Shown here one piece after another: positions 10,991 through 23,700 of a DNA stretch of 64,000 nucleotides. The position numbers and the translations under genes are program-made. The notes under the pieces were generated by a model. That model saw only the letters and a program-made list of their open reading frames with translations, had not been told where the DNA came from and searched no databases. Source of the stretch: Lineus longissimus. Lineage: Eukaryota > Nemertea > Pilidiophora > Heteronemertea > Lineidae. Location: NCBI RefSeq assembly GCF_910592395.1, contig NC_088311.1:18354501-18418500 (forward strand), given 5' to 3'. Position 1 is the stretch's first letter. Every line of letters begins with the position of its first letter.

Positions 10991-11728
10991 GGGTAAAAAA
11001 GGAGAATTTTCCTTTTTGCACCGAATGACCCCAGATTTTAGACCCCAAGGGGTTAAAATTTTTGAAAACTTTGACTATGTTCATGTAGCTAAAGGTCTTG
11101 CCATTAGTTTGTAAAAGTTTCACCTTCATATTCCAAGCAATAAAAGTTCTATGATTTTTTTAGCAAAAAATGTCATTTTCTGCATTCTTCCAAAAAAGTA
11201 TGCGGCCAGAGACTACGGTACACTATAAAAGTATGTGGACGCGAAAGGGTTAAGGAATAAAATCAATTAAACAATACTTGGTCAATCACACGAAATATAT
11301 CTTTCCTATTCGCCTGTCCGTGGAAGAGATTGGACAGAAGGGACGAACATTGGGACGACAACACCAACTTTCTTTTCGAGTTGAAACCTTAGCTAGAAAC
11401 TATTAAATAGAAAAGGAAAGTAGGAAAGATTCCCTTCGATTGATATCGTCTGCCAGAAATATCACCGAATGGGCACAAGCTATTTCTGAAATGATAGACA
11501 TATCACGAGTTTTTATTGAACAATCTTTGTTATCAAGGATTTGTTTCAAAGGCCACCCGTATCGGCCAAGAAGGGGTGCAAATTCCATAGACGTCGCCAC
11601 AAGACAATTGCGAAATTGGTTCATGCTATTACGCACTCCATATCCGAGAATTTTATGGACCTTCATTGTCACAGACCTGCTGTTGAAAGAAGGAACATTG
11701 TCAATTTCTTTCTTGTGCGAGAAACAAA

Positions 11729-11789
11729 ATGAGACAGGTTTTCTATCTGATCACTGTTTGGAATGCTATTTTTTCAAACATCGTAGCAG
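11729..11789 (+). CDS. Signal-peptide exon, gene 2
   Basis: ATG in good context (aacaaaATGa, purine at -3). It encodes MRQVFYLITVWNAIFSNIVA, a typical n-region plus hydrophobic core ending in a small residue, then one base and the donor gtatgt (phase 1). A second intact copy is at 49923-49983; two broken copies are at 14102 and 14975. Conservation of the ATG, the hydrophobic core and the AG|GTATGT donor between the intact copies argues for function. The next in-phase exon for gene 2 is the Gla exon. Confidence 0.65.
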
Positions 11790-14700
11790 GTATGTAAAAT
11801 TAGGTTATCCTTTAGAAACACATTCTTATCGTTTGTTTCTAGCCTCAAATCAGCCAACAGCGACAGAAAACGTCTGACTTTGGCTGAAATTGGCTCGCTT
11901 TCGTGGGATGTTTGGTCCCATACCCAGAACCCACTGATAACTAGTGCATGTCCTGAATTTAGTTGCTTGCTGGACTTGGGACAACGTGTGTCAATATTTT
12001 GCAATGTCATTATGGGCTTCGGATATTCCCATAATAAATGCATTTGCAAACCGCGCATCAGTAGCACTCAGGGTCAGCCATTCTATACTCGACTGTCCTT
12101 CATTCGGTTGCCGTGTACAACCTGTGGTAGTTTCTTTTAATTCAAGTTCCGCAATCGGAAGTTGACATCAGAAAATCTCGAAGGTGTTTTCCTCCTTGAC
12201 GTTTTGAAGCGAAAGACCAGGCAGAAAGTGGGTGTTACAAGGACATTCTAACGTTGCTGAAAAGTATGTAACGAAACCACTCGAACGAAGTGCCAAGTAG
12301 ACCGGTAGTGTGACAACCACAATACCAAAACTGCTACACGGCGAACAGCCAGCGCTGAAAGCACCGCAAGATATTTAGCTCCTACTAAAAATGCCCTGAG
12401 AGCCCACACGTATAAATAGTTTCTTAACGTTTATGAAATAGAGGTTACACAAGAGCTTACCCAGCACACGCCTACTCAAAGTTGATTATTCGAACCGCGA
12501 CATGGTACGTTTGCAAATGTATGATTGATGTTTCACGGTATACAAACGATAGTAGCGATGCTAACTGCTATAATACACTTCCGATTAAGCTAAATAGTCG
12601 GCAAGTAGGTAAAATTGATAATTTCAAGCTTATCCCTATTAGTGATTATTACGCAGTTCTGACGCCATCTCTTTGTGGCATATGGAAGAACATTTCGCAC
12701 AAACCACTATCTGCTCTCAAAAAAGTTTTGTCGATTTGGATATGCACTATACTCAAATCCACGCTATGGGCTATACCAGTTGGGCGCTATAAGTGTATGG
12801 GATATACTACATTGAGCTTATGAGCAATTCCACCGGCCTTTTTGCTAATTAAGTGCTCCAAGAGGGACGAATACAGCATTCGCTCAAATGATTCGCATAT
12901 TGCTTCGTAATTTATTCTAAAGAGGAGGGTAATGTCCCGATTTTACGATTAACTGTCTCCATAACAGGGCCCTTTGCATCAAATGAAACCGACGACTCCG
13001 TAATCACAATTCATGAAGTATGGTAGGAACTGTATAGTAGAACGAACCCCTTCGGATCCGAGCAAAAATAGGACATTTATATCAAAGGTTATACTTTCTT
13101 TGTCCCCAAGGCGGTAATTAAAAAGGGACAAACATTTTTAATCATGCATTTTCTGTGGGCTTAAACCAGCTGTTGTCCGCATATTCCAAAACTCTTTTTC
13201 ACATACGTGACATATGTATTTTCAAATTTTCCGAGCGTGACCCTTAGAAAAATTTAGCCCCCTCCCCTCCCGCCCATCGCTATGTGGTTATTGGTTCCTA
13301 GGTGTCTATATATCAAATTTGAAAAGTCTAGGACAATTAATGACGAAACGTGCTACCTTCGCCAACATTTTATAGCTTGACCTCTGTGACCTTCAAAAGT
13401 AGCTAAAATCTAAAGCCCGTATTATGTCATGAAGTCTCATCAGAAGTATTGACAGTAAAAATGTGCATGTTCTAGCTATCAGCATTCATGAGATATTGAC
13501 AAAATAAGGTTTTCAAAGATGGCCGCCGGGAGTTCAGAAAGTAGGTCAAATGGCGATTAAAAACCCGTTTCACTTTTCATGGCAGTGTCCGCGGACAATA
13601 TCGTTCCAAAAATCACACCACATGCCGTTTTTGAGAGTGGTTGTCTTCACCTTTAAGGACTAAAATCAATTAAGCAATACTTGGTCAATTACACGTAATA
13701 TATATCTTTCCTATTGCCTGTCCCTGAAATTGGACAGAAGCCCAGTCTTGGGACAAAAACACCAGACACTCATTTTCGTTTTCTACACCAAGAGTTGAAA
13801 TCTTAACTAGAAACTAATAGAATTCGAAAGATATCCGCTGCCAAAGATGTCACCCAATTGGCACAAGCTATTTCTGAAATAATAGACACATCACGAGTTT
13901 TTATTGAACAATTCTTTGTTATCAACCACATCGGCAAAGAAGAGGGGGGGGGGGGGGTTGATATACATCACCACATGACAATTGCGAAATTAGTTCATGC
14001 TATTGCGCACTCCCGCTCGAGTGTTTTATGGACTTTAATTGTCACAGACCTACCGAAAGTGCGCACATTGTTAATTTCTTACCAGTTGCGTGAGAAACAA
14101 AATGAGACAGATATTTTATCTGATATTTTTTTCTGAATGATATTTTTTTAAACTTCGTAGCAAGTAAGTTAAATAAAGTATATCTTGTTGTTTGTTTTCT
14201 AGTCTACATGATCAGTACCTTTATGTCCATGACATGTTTCAGCTGATAAAGACAAATGATGTCCCACTGACAACTAGAAACAAACAAAGCCGTAGTAGAG
14301 CAGTGACTACATGTATATCTAGACGCTCCAACGCGATAAAAATTGGTCTGTAGAGTATTTCTACGTGAATACGCACAATTGCACTGCTAAAATTCATAAT
14401 CAATACATAAATTACACATCTGTAAAGTCGCAAATTCTTTTTCAAATTTCAGTTTCAACTGGGGGGGGGGGGGGGGGGGGGGGTGTGCGAGGGTGGAATG
14501 TTGTGAAATTGCCGAAATTGGGCCTTAGTCGGGGCCAGGAGGGTGAAAATCGTCCTAAATTTGGATTACCCAGGTACCTGCGTTTATACCCTTTCAAACT
14601 CCTATTACTCATGCCCGGGCAGAACCTTGCATTTAGGGTAATATGATAAAACATAAAACAAGTAGGACGGCCCTTTCATATTTATCATCAGATGAAAATA

Positions 14701-17700
14701 ATCGTAATCAAAATGGGTATAATCTGTCATTTTTAGAACAACCGACGCTTTGCCTGATGTCATTTACCTACTGTTATCAAAGGTCACTGCCTATGGCCGT
14801 GAAAGAGGCGACAATTTGAACGGCATGTCTCAAACCGTCTATAGACCAAGACTCCTTTGAAGTATACGTGTATATTTATTAATTATTTCATTTTGTTTTT
14901 GCGCCCTTGATCCGTGCAAGTCAATTCTTAAACTCTTGTCGAAACTAAGACACACGAGTTGTGCGAGGAACAAAATGAGACAGTTTCTCCATTTGATTAT
15001 TTTCTGGAGTGTTCTTTTTCTGATATCTTAGCAGGTAGGTAAACTTGAAACATTTGTCGTTCGATTCCGTGCTTACTCGATTTTGTTTCAGGCGAGCAGC
15101 AGTTCTTGCGGAATACGCGATTCTTTGCCTTTAATCACATCACCATGTCCTCCCCGCTGTAGGGAGGTTTCGCAGAGCTAGAGTCCGAAACCCAAACGCG
15201 AACGCCGATCTCTTTGTTCGATCTCCTGATCACGATGCCGAACAAAAGGGTAGGCGATCGCGTTGGCGTTTTGGGGATTTGCGAAAACTCTCTAGTAAAA
15301 ATCCTACCCGAAGTTCGGCACTGTTTCGCCAGCCCTACGACTCGTGAAGTATGAACTACTAACTACAAAGGTCTGTCCTGTCAAATCTGTGCTACAAAGG
15401 GGGGGGGATAGCCCCCCCCCCCCCTTTGTAGGGGGATTTTCAAAACTCCTCCCTATGTTAATTTTATGATGATTTTTTTCGACAGTCTACTTTTTTCTGA
15501 TACACCCTGTATAGTCTACATGAATAGATTCCATCAACACATTGCACAAAAAAGGAGAAATTCAAAATCTGACTGAATTATCACGCTTTTTCCGATGTTG
15601 ACTCCAATTTGAACCGATGTAGATCATTTCCATGTGAAACGATGCACCAGTGAGGTCTGTGACGTCATGGTGCGGATATTGATTTTTCCGACGTCACGGT
15701 GATGGCGCGCGCTTGATTACGAGTCGTAATAGCGAGTTGACGTGAACTCGGATCTCGGCGTGCACTCACATGGCGGAAAGGTATTTCGCGACAGCAATTG
15801 CGCGTACTGAAAATAACGAATAACACGTTTTCTACCATCTAAGAGCTGAAAATATAGAAAAATTATCAAACACGTTCAGAAAAAATAGTTTACTGATGGA
15901 CCAGAAGAAGAACAAACATACCTGCAGTAAAAAAGCCGCCCTTTCCTTTATCAAAGGAGTACCACTATATACACGCGCACTATCACAACTTGGATATACG
16001 TGTATATTTGTATATACACGCATGCTATAATGGTTATGCGCCGTGAAATCATCTTTTACAACTTTCATCAATAATTTACCGGGGTGGATATGTTTCATGT
16101 GATGCCGATTAGCCGCTAAGTTAAGTAGAGTTTACCTGACTTTGGAGAGTGTCAGTCTAGTGGTTTCTAGAATGCTACATTGTATAGAGGTGTACATGTA
16201 GTACATGTACCTGAATGCTGAAAGAAGAGACGGAGTTGAATGATTTATTCATTAGTTCTTGATGTTATTGATAGCTTCAAATATTCACCGAGACGATCGC
16301 GTCCATCTTGAAGACAAAGAAGCAAAGTCGTTCCTCGTTGGACACTCCCGCAGGTACCGGCGGACAGAGAAATTGTTTGTGGGTGATCTAAACGAAGAGT
16401 GTCATGAAGGCTGCACATATGAAGAGTGCAGGGAACATGGGCAAGGGCCCAAGGAAGTGGTAAGTGATCGTAAGTTAGAAAGTACTACAATCAAGACTAA
16501 ATGAAGACAATACTACAGCATCTTAACTAGCACTAGGTTCCAAATTTTAAACAAAATTAAATACATGTAATCATTTTAGTCTCTCAGACAAAATGCTCTG
16601 TAACTCCTTTATCTTTAGGAGTTCAGAGCTGAATGTGTTATCATTTTGTTCGTCTTGGTATAATATTTTTACAATGAATCAATACCATTTAATATCTGAG
16701 TTCAGGAAACCCACGGCCACCCTTTTGAAAAAAAGACTTGAGTTTTTTAAATTTCTTAAGTTCCAAATTCTTAGTCTTTGTGAATTCTTGCTACAATGTA
16801 TTTGTCTTCATAAAATGAGACAACTGGGTAAAGGACAGCGTAAGTAATATACATAATGTGGTAGTCTGCGATTAGGCCTGGTACTATAAGGGAATCACAA
16901 TGATAACAAAACAAGCAAAGCTATTGGTTACTAAGATACAAAGGATGTTGTTATATGGGCGGAGATTAGTCCACACGTGGTGAAGTCAACCGTCCATGAC
17001 ATTACTCCGCGGCAACGAGACAGAAAATGTGCGTCGGGTTCAGCATTTGGATGAAGCGGCATGTAATCTTAACACGTATTTTAATAAATAACTAACTTTA
17101 TTAAGAAAACGTATAATATATAAGAGAATTACAATAATAACTAAACAAGCGAAGCTATTGGTTACTAAGATACAAAGGGTGTTGTCATATGGGCGGAGAT
17201 TAGTCCATATGTGGAGAAGTCAACCGTCCATGACAGGTACACTTCCGTATCGGAACAATTTATGCAAATAGTGTCACGGTACTGCATCTGAGTCACGCTG
17301 TTGCCTGGTGACGGAATATGAAACCCAAGAGCCCAGACATCATGTTTTAGCGCTAAACTTTAATACATGTACTGCATGACTCAGCATCCTGAACCTTAGA
17401 CCAGCATTCGATCAGCACTAGAGTGACTCAACCACTCTCTTGATTACATCATAGGGAGTGGCCCGGAACTGGCCAACAGTGGTTCCACACGGTAGATGCT
17501 AAACACAATCACCTACAGTACCCGCCTCGTTTTGAAATGAACTGTTACACACAACCTCGTTTACCCAGGTGTCATTGCGCGCTCCTATGGTCACTTGAAA
17601 TATACCACTGGTATTATGTTGAGCTAAAACATACATATATTTGATTGGTCAGCAAATAACGTTTGACATGCAAATGATATGTAATAATGTTGTTACACTT

Positions 17701-20700
17701 GGCATATTCATGACATATTGAATCGGCAAAAAGGACGACTCAGGGCGACTTATCAGTCCACATAACCATTTCCCCTGATGCGACCACAAATCAATTGACG
17801 GCATAATAGATCTTCATGGACAAGGATGATATATGAGCTAATGCTAATATAAAAAATTCATTGCCTCTACAAGAAAATGTCGTCATTTAGTCGGGCCATG
17901 CGGGCACTCCGAGGAAAACAGAACCGAAGAAGCACGTGTTACAATACCCAATCGCGCGAGCACTGTGAAGCAATTATTTTAAAATCCCTTTTGATAATTG
18001 ATTTTTATATTCAAGTAAAAGGCTTCTTTATCTGTATACATCCTGAGATAATTGGTCAATTTTACAATTATTTGATCGGCTACAAACGGTTTTTGGTCAT
18101 GTTGAAACAGTGCTGACACGTGGTGCCCGAATAGGCGGGTCATAGGTCAAACTTAGCCTACTACGTCACCCCTAGATTCTGGCGGTGAAGAGCGATATGA
18201 TTGGATATGACGTAGACGAGTATACATGGTCTAGTGGTGCAGCCATTTTGAATGCTAATCAAGTAGACCCCGGATGTAGAGGTCGAGGATTATAAAAATA
18301 AAATTGTTTAGAATAAGGCCCCCGGTTTGCCGCCACTTCAGCGCCACCGGTGGGGCCTAATGGTATTAGGCTAGATCAGCACTCATAAGCAGTAACGTGT
18401 GCGAGATTTCGAAGACTCTATATATTATCATAGTATCGCAAATCTCAAAATTGAAAAAGGGCCATATTCTACGGCAACGCGGAAATTATCAGGACATTTA
18501 AAGATCCTATTTCGTCAAACATCAATGAAAATGGTCACAAATGATTTTGCCATTATAAAGGGTATCAAAAGAAACAAAAATCTCATGTAATCTTTCGAAA
18601 ATTCAAAATCTCATATGTTTGAGATTTTGCGATATCAACAAAACGAAAACTTTTTTTTCGAACTTTCCTCACAAAAAGTCAGAGTATGATTCTGTTCCAT
18701 TTCAAGATTAATAATTGCAGGATTTGAAAGAATCCAATCTTTGTCGTGATGTTTTGATATTTTCATGATATTTTACACGCAATGCCAATTTTTGTAACAA
18801 AGGAAAAAAATGGCATGCAACATTTATTGAATAAAGTAGTTTTGGTAAGAATTGTAGACCTATCCAATAGTTTTAGGTGTACGTAAACTTTCGGGCACGA
18901 ATGTACAGCTGGGAGATGGGCGATTAATTTTTTTTATTTATTTATTCGTGTAAAATACATGTACAATATTTGATATAACATGACAAGACATTGGATTATG
19001 AACAAAATAAAACGTACATGCATTACACTGGTAACCATGTAGGTCGAGACCTATTATATGGCACCAGATAATATGGGTTGTGTCGTCGGGGTGCCGGCGA
19101 CATGCGCACTAAGTGGGCCGACAGTTTGCACAACGGCAGAAAGTGACGAAAGTGCACATGTCGTCGACATCCAAACGATCCAACCTGTCAAAATAATAAA
19201 CATTAAGGGACGATTTAAAATGCATTTTTTTCAAATTATGTAATTGGACCGGGAGGCTGTTCCACAGCTTCGGTGTCCTCACCCAGTATGAGGCACCGAA
19301 CGTCTCCGAGTGGAATCTCGGCTGCGCCAGTCGTAAACCGTCGCCCCTTACAGCCGGGGTTATATAAAAACGTGCATTAAAATCCAGGACATTATAATAA
19401 GAATCGTGCATAAAAACTAGATCCTTGATTTCCCGACGGTACGACAGGGGCAGCAGAGACAACGCTCGCAGACGCTCCACATATGGCATATCAGGGCCTA
19501 AAATGTGACGAGTCACCCTCCGCTGGACACGCTCTAAAGTTTCAAGATCACGTCGCACATGTGTGTCGAATACCACCGTACCATATTCAAGGCGACTACG
19601 CACAAGTGATTTATACAACATGATATTCAAATTAACGTCTGCAGTACGCCCGCATACACGCCTGATCATACCCCACATTCTACTTGCACTGCTTGCAATA
19701 CCATTGACATGAGATGACCATGACAGGTCCGAAGAAAAGACAATACCAAGATCCTTGAATTTATCAACCCGACACAATGCAAAACCATTGATATTGTAAA
19801 AGAAGTGTGTCGGATTTAACTTCCTAGTAACACTAAAGTTTTAGGTGTACGTAAACTTTCGGGCACGAATGTACAGCTGGGAGATGGGCGATTAATACGA
19901 CAGCCTCTATTTTCAGTGACCTACCTGTGACCTGCTGAACTGACCCTGATCAATGATGCAGAATCCAAACACAAATCGCCGTGTGTGCCTATGGCCGAGT
20001 TACGGCGTGCTGTTGGAGCGATTTTTTGTACGATTTCTTTTGTACGATTTATCATTTCAGCTGGACTTCATGAGAGAATACAACTGCAAACAACAAAGAT
20101 TATTACCATGTCCTTATGGTCAAGCGTGTGTGGCGACAAATGGAGACACGTCCAAAATTTCCAAGCTACACGTAAAGTGTTCTGGTAGGTCGCTCACCAC
20201 TCTGCCTATGATCATAGCATAAAACCTCACCACTATGATCATAGCATAAAACCTGCTCTTTCGAGAAGACACAATTTGCATTAATTTAAACAACTTTACT
20301 CCATTACCGAATTTAAATCTAAGCAATCTGATTTTATAGCTTCTTTAAATTATAACATCGAACCTACAGTCTGCTGATATTTTACAGATTGAATCATCTT
20401 ACCACAACCCGTTCTTGAAATAATACTCATAGTGGTAACAACTTCAGGTGGAGACTTCAAATTTTGTCAATATTGGATGACATGATTGAGTCATAGCGAA
20501 TCATAGCGAATCGAAATGAAAAACCCTTTAATAGAAGTTCTTAAAAATCTCAAAAATCATTTACTGCAGGCCCATTTTACTGCTAAACCGCTACAGGATG
20601 CATATTGGTGTTAGCCATTAAACCATTAAAAGGTTTTCAAAAGCGCAAAAACCTTTATTTCTAAAAGTGTTCTCTGGCAAATAGGCCTTCCCATACACTG

Positions 20701-23700
20701 GCAACATGTCGGCACCCTTCGCACAGCCGAGCACGAGGCAAGACCACCATTGATTTTTTAAGCCTTTTAGCAGTTCAATTGTCAATGTTTGACCGCGACG
20801 CATCAAATACTGCGTGTGGTTGTGAATCTGAAATTATGATATGATATTCCGGACAGTCGGGCAAGTAAATGGTGAAAAGTAAACTGGTAGTTGACCATGG
20901 AAATTGTTTAATAATCGACAAATTGGACAGACATTGATATTTCCACTCTTTTCAGCCAACTGGCAGAAAAACCTCAAAATACGCCCCCTATTACCAAATT
21001 AGCAAAATTCGAAATTTTTTCATCAAATAATTTCTTTATATCTGTAGACTTGCCACAGCAAATATTTTTTCAATACCTCCACAAATATGTACTTGAGAGT
21101 TAAAAACATGCACTCGTCTAATTGATAGGCCTGGACCCTCCAACCTAGGAATATTCAATGGTGGTATTGTCTCACACTGCTCAACTGTTCTGTCTGAAGT
21201 CCTATTACCCATCCTGAGCTTCAGGTTTTTGATAATAGCGAGAGCTGGAGCATATGGAAAACCACTGGGTGCCGAGGATGCCTATTACCACGCATGTTCA
21301 GCTTTAATCCCTAGTTTCCAGCGGGAGATGCGTATGTCGCACGATTTCAACAGAAAGGGGCCTCTTAGTCTCAAATCAAACTCCTTTTTTCTTGGGTGAT
21401 TTGCGTTTTTCACACGATTTCCATCGACACGCCATTCCTTGTACGACTATATAGAAATCTATTTTCTGGCCATGGTGTCCTCTCGGTTTCTCAAGAAACG
21501 GATTTTAGTCAGTCAATCACCTAATTATGTTTCATGCATCGTCAATAGGCCCTATTTGATGCTAATACGACCTGGCAAATTTAACTGATCGAACTCAAAA
21601 TAGTTTGGAGTCAGGGTGTCTTGCGTCTGGGCTGCATCTCACACCCATGCCACCGAAGATAAACAGGGTGGTCCAAAAAAATGTGCAATGTTAATTGCCA
21701 TAATGTCTACCAATAAATATTGTATTTCTGCCAGTGGTTGGATATATAGACGATCATATTAACAGTGAAAAATATTCTCGTCAACTCCAATTACCTCATT
21801 TTTTAATAATTATTTAAATGTTCGATTTTCAGAATCTTCATTTTCCCACACTTTTTGACGTTCTCATATTCAGTGTCGATGCACATCACAGTTTGAATTT
21901 GCATGAAAATAAGACAAAAACAATGAGGTTTATGGTATCAGCAAAGTATCATGGGCATGTGCAAGCACCCCTGAGTGATAACATAAATATGAAGTGTGCA
22001 ATTGGATAGAGAAATATATCTGGTTCATTATTGCATCGCCGGAACATGCGAGAAAAGTTAGAGGAAATGGACATTCTAAAAATCAAACACGTTACGAAGA
22101 AACATGTCTTTTAAACATGTGAGGAAAAAAGGTGGACTTAAAAACGATTCACCGTCATAATGTTTAACATCAGTGAGGCACCCTAACCCCGGCAGAAAAA
22201 TCTTAGCAGACTGACAACATTTGTAGAAAAATTACGGCAAATTATAAATACGCACTTTTTTTGGACGACCCTACAAGACCCGAAATCGGAACTAGTGACC
22301 ATGGAGTAATAGGCGTATACAGTTTGAGTAGTTGATGGTATTTGAAACAAAGCAGACCCTTAGCCGGACTTCTTTTTACATTCTGAAATCGTGTCATGTT
22401 GAACTCTGTTTTCAGATATAGTTTGCATGAAACAGCTTCCTCTCGAAAACGGTGAGGTTTCTGTATCGAAATTGACCATCGATGGTACGGCGAAGTACTC
22501 GTGCAAAAAAGGTTATGCTCTAAAAGGAGCATCCACGGCCACGTGCGAAATAAGCGGCGGAAAGGGGAAATGGTCAGCTGATAGACCCCAATGTCAAGGT
22601 AGGTAAAGCTGCCAATAAAATAGAGAGAATAGAGAGGTTCCGATTTGGATCGCAGAACAAGAACGAGAACAAAGTGATGTTTTCTCTAGTAGACGACATC
22701 AGGATGTTTCTAGACATACGCCTACCCAACATTAAAGAAATGCTCTTTCATTGTATGTCGGTGAAGAGGTAACGCGATACCCGTCGTCAATGCGGCATCG
22801 TTCTTGTTCTCATTCTCGGGTCAAAATCTGAACCTCTCTATTTAAACCAAAGGCCAACGTGAAACGAAATCTACATCCTGTCCCCTCCATAAAGGTTATC
22901 AGCTCCACATACACACATAGATTATGATTTTGAGCCATTTAAGAAAATTTGCACACCGTTCATCACCTGATGACATGTAAAATAACCGACTTGGCCGCGT
23001 ATTGAGCAAACCAGTAGAGACTATCATGATCTGTAGACATGAGATAATAGCCTTTTTTCAAATAACCCTATGTGATAGGAAAACTTATCTAATGATACAG
23101 TGTTCCGGGGAGAATCCGAGGTAATTGAAGGTTATTTGTCTATATAAAACAATGCCTCCCGTCACATTACAAGAAGGAAGGACGATGCTTTTTAAAACAA
23201 TTATTTTAAGACCGCTACATCGATGTAAAAGTTCGAAATGTCCAAGGGTAGAGTGTCCGCGGAACAGAGGATTCTATTATGCACTTTATTCTCTGAGACA
23301 TCGTTTCCACAGAACTACATGTATATACCATTATCTGAATATAGGACCGGACACTTTTTACCGATTGAACACTTCCGACTACTACACCGGCCCTAAACGC
23401 AACGACATAGAATAACATAATTCCCGGTTTACGTTTGTCGCTTGTGCCCAGGATCTTAACCTCTCTATTAACATGACTGAGCCTAATATTTAGCAAGTAT
23501 AATATCGTTGTGTGTTGATGATTTTTTCATTTCCGGTGTCAGTGAAATACGTGTCAACTTTCACACTTTCTTTTCACAGGTGTAATCTTTGCCAAAGCAA
23601 ATGTCGTAAATCTAATTAGGTGGATCAATTAAGGTCAACAAAATCTCGTCCAAATAAACGAATCTCGAGTACTTTGTCAATAAACTATCACCTTGTAGAC

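Larger units (their letters stand above)
8313..11253. mobile_element. Non-autonomous piggyBac-like transposon flanked by TTAA
   Basis: Element 8317-11249 (2,933 bp) sits between TTAA at 8313-8316 and TTAA at 11250-11253. Ends are inverted: CTCTTTCGCGTCC (8317-8329) and GGACGCGAAAGGG (11237-11249), 12 of 13 matching. The paralogous loci at about 48994 and about 13651 read cacctTTAAgga with a single TTAA, which are empty sites. TTAA targets with CCCTTT-type ends are typical of the piggyBac superfamily. No transposase ORF is present; the interior is filled with tandem repeats. Confidence 0.8.

Noticed and set aside
19953-20222. Alternative frame of the 20061-20184 exon (WSSVCGDKWRH, SRCR-like at first glance)
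   Set aside because: It would need a phase-1 acceptor, which does not fit the phase-0 Gla donor, and lacks the rest of an SRCR domain; the phase-0 frame aligns with the Gla aromatic stack.
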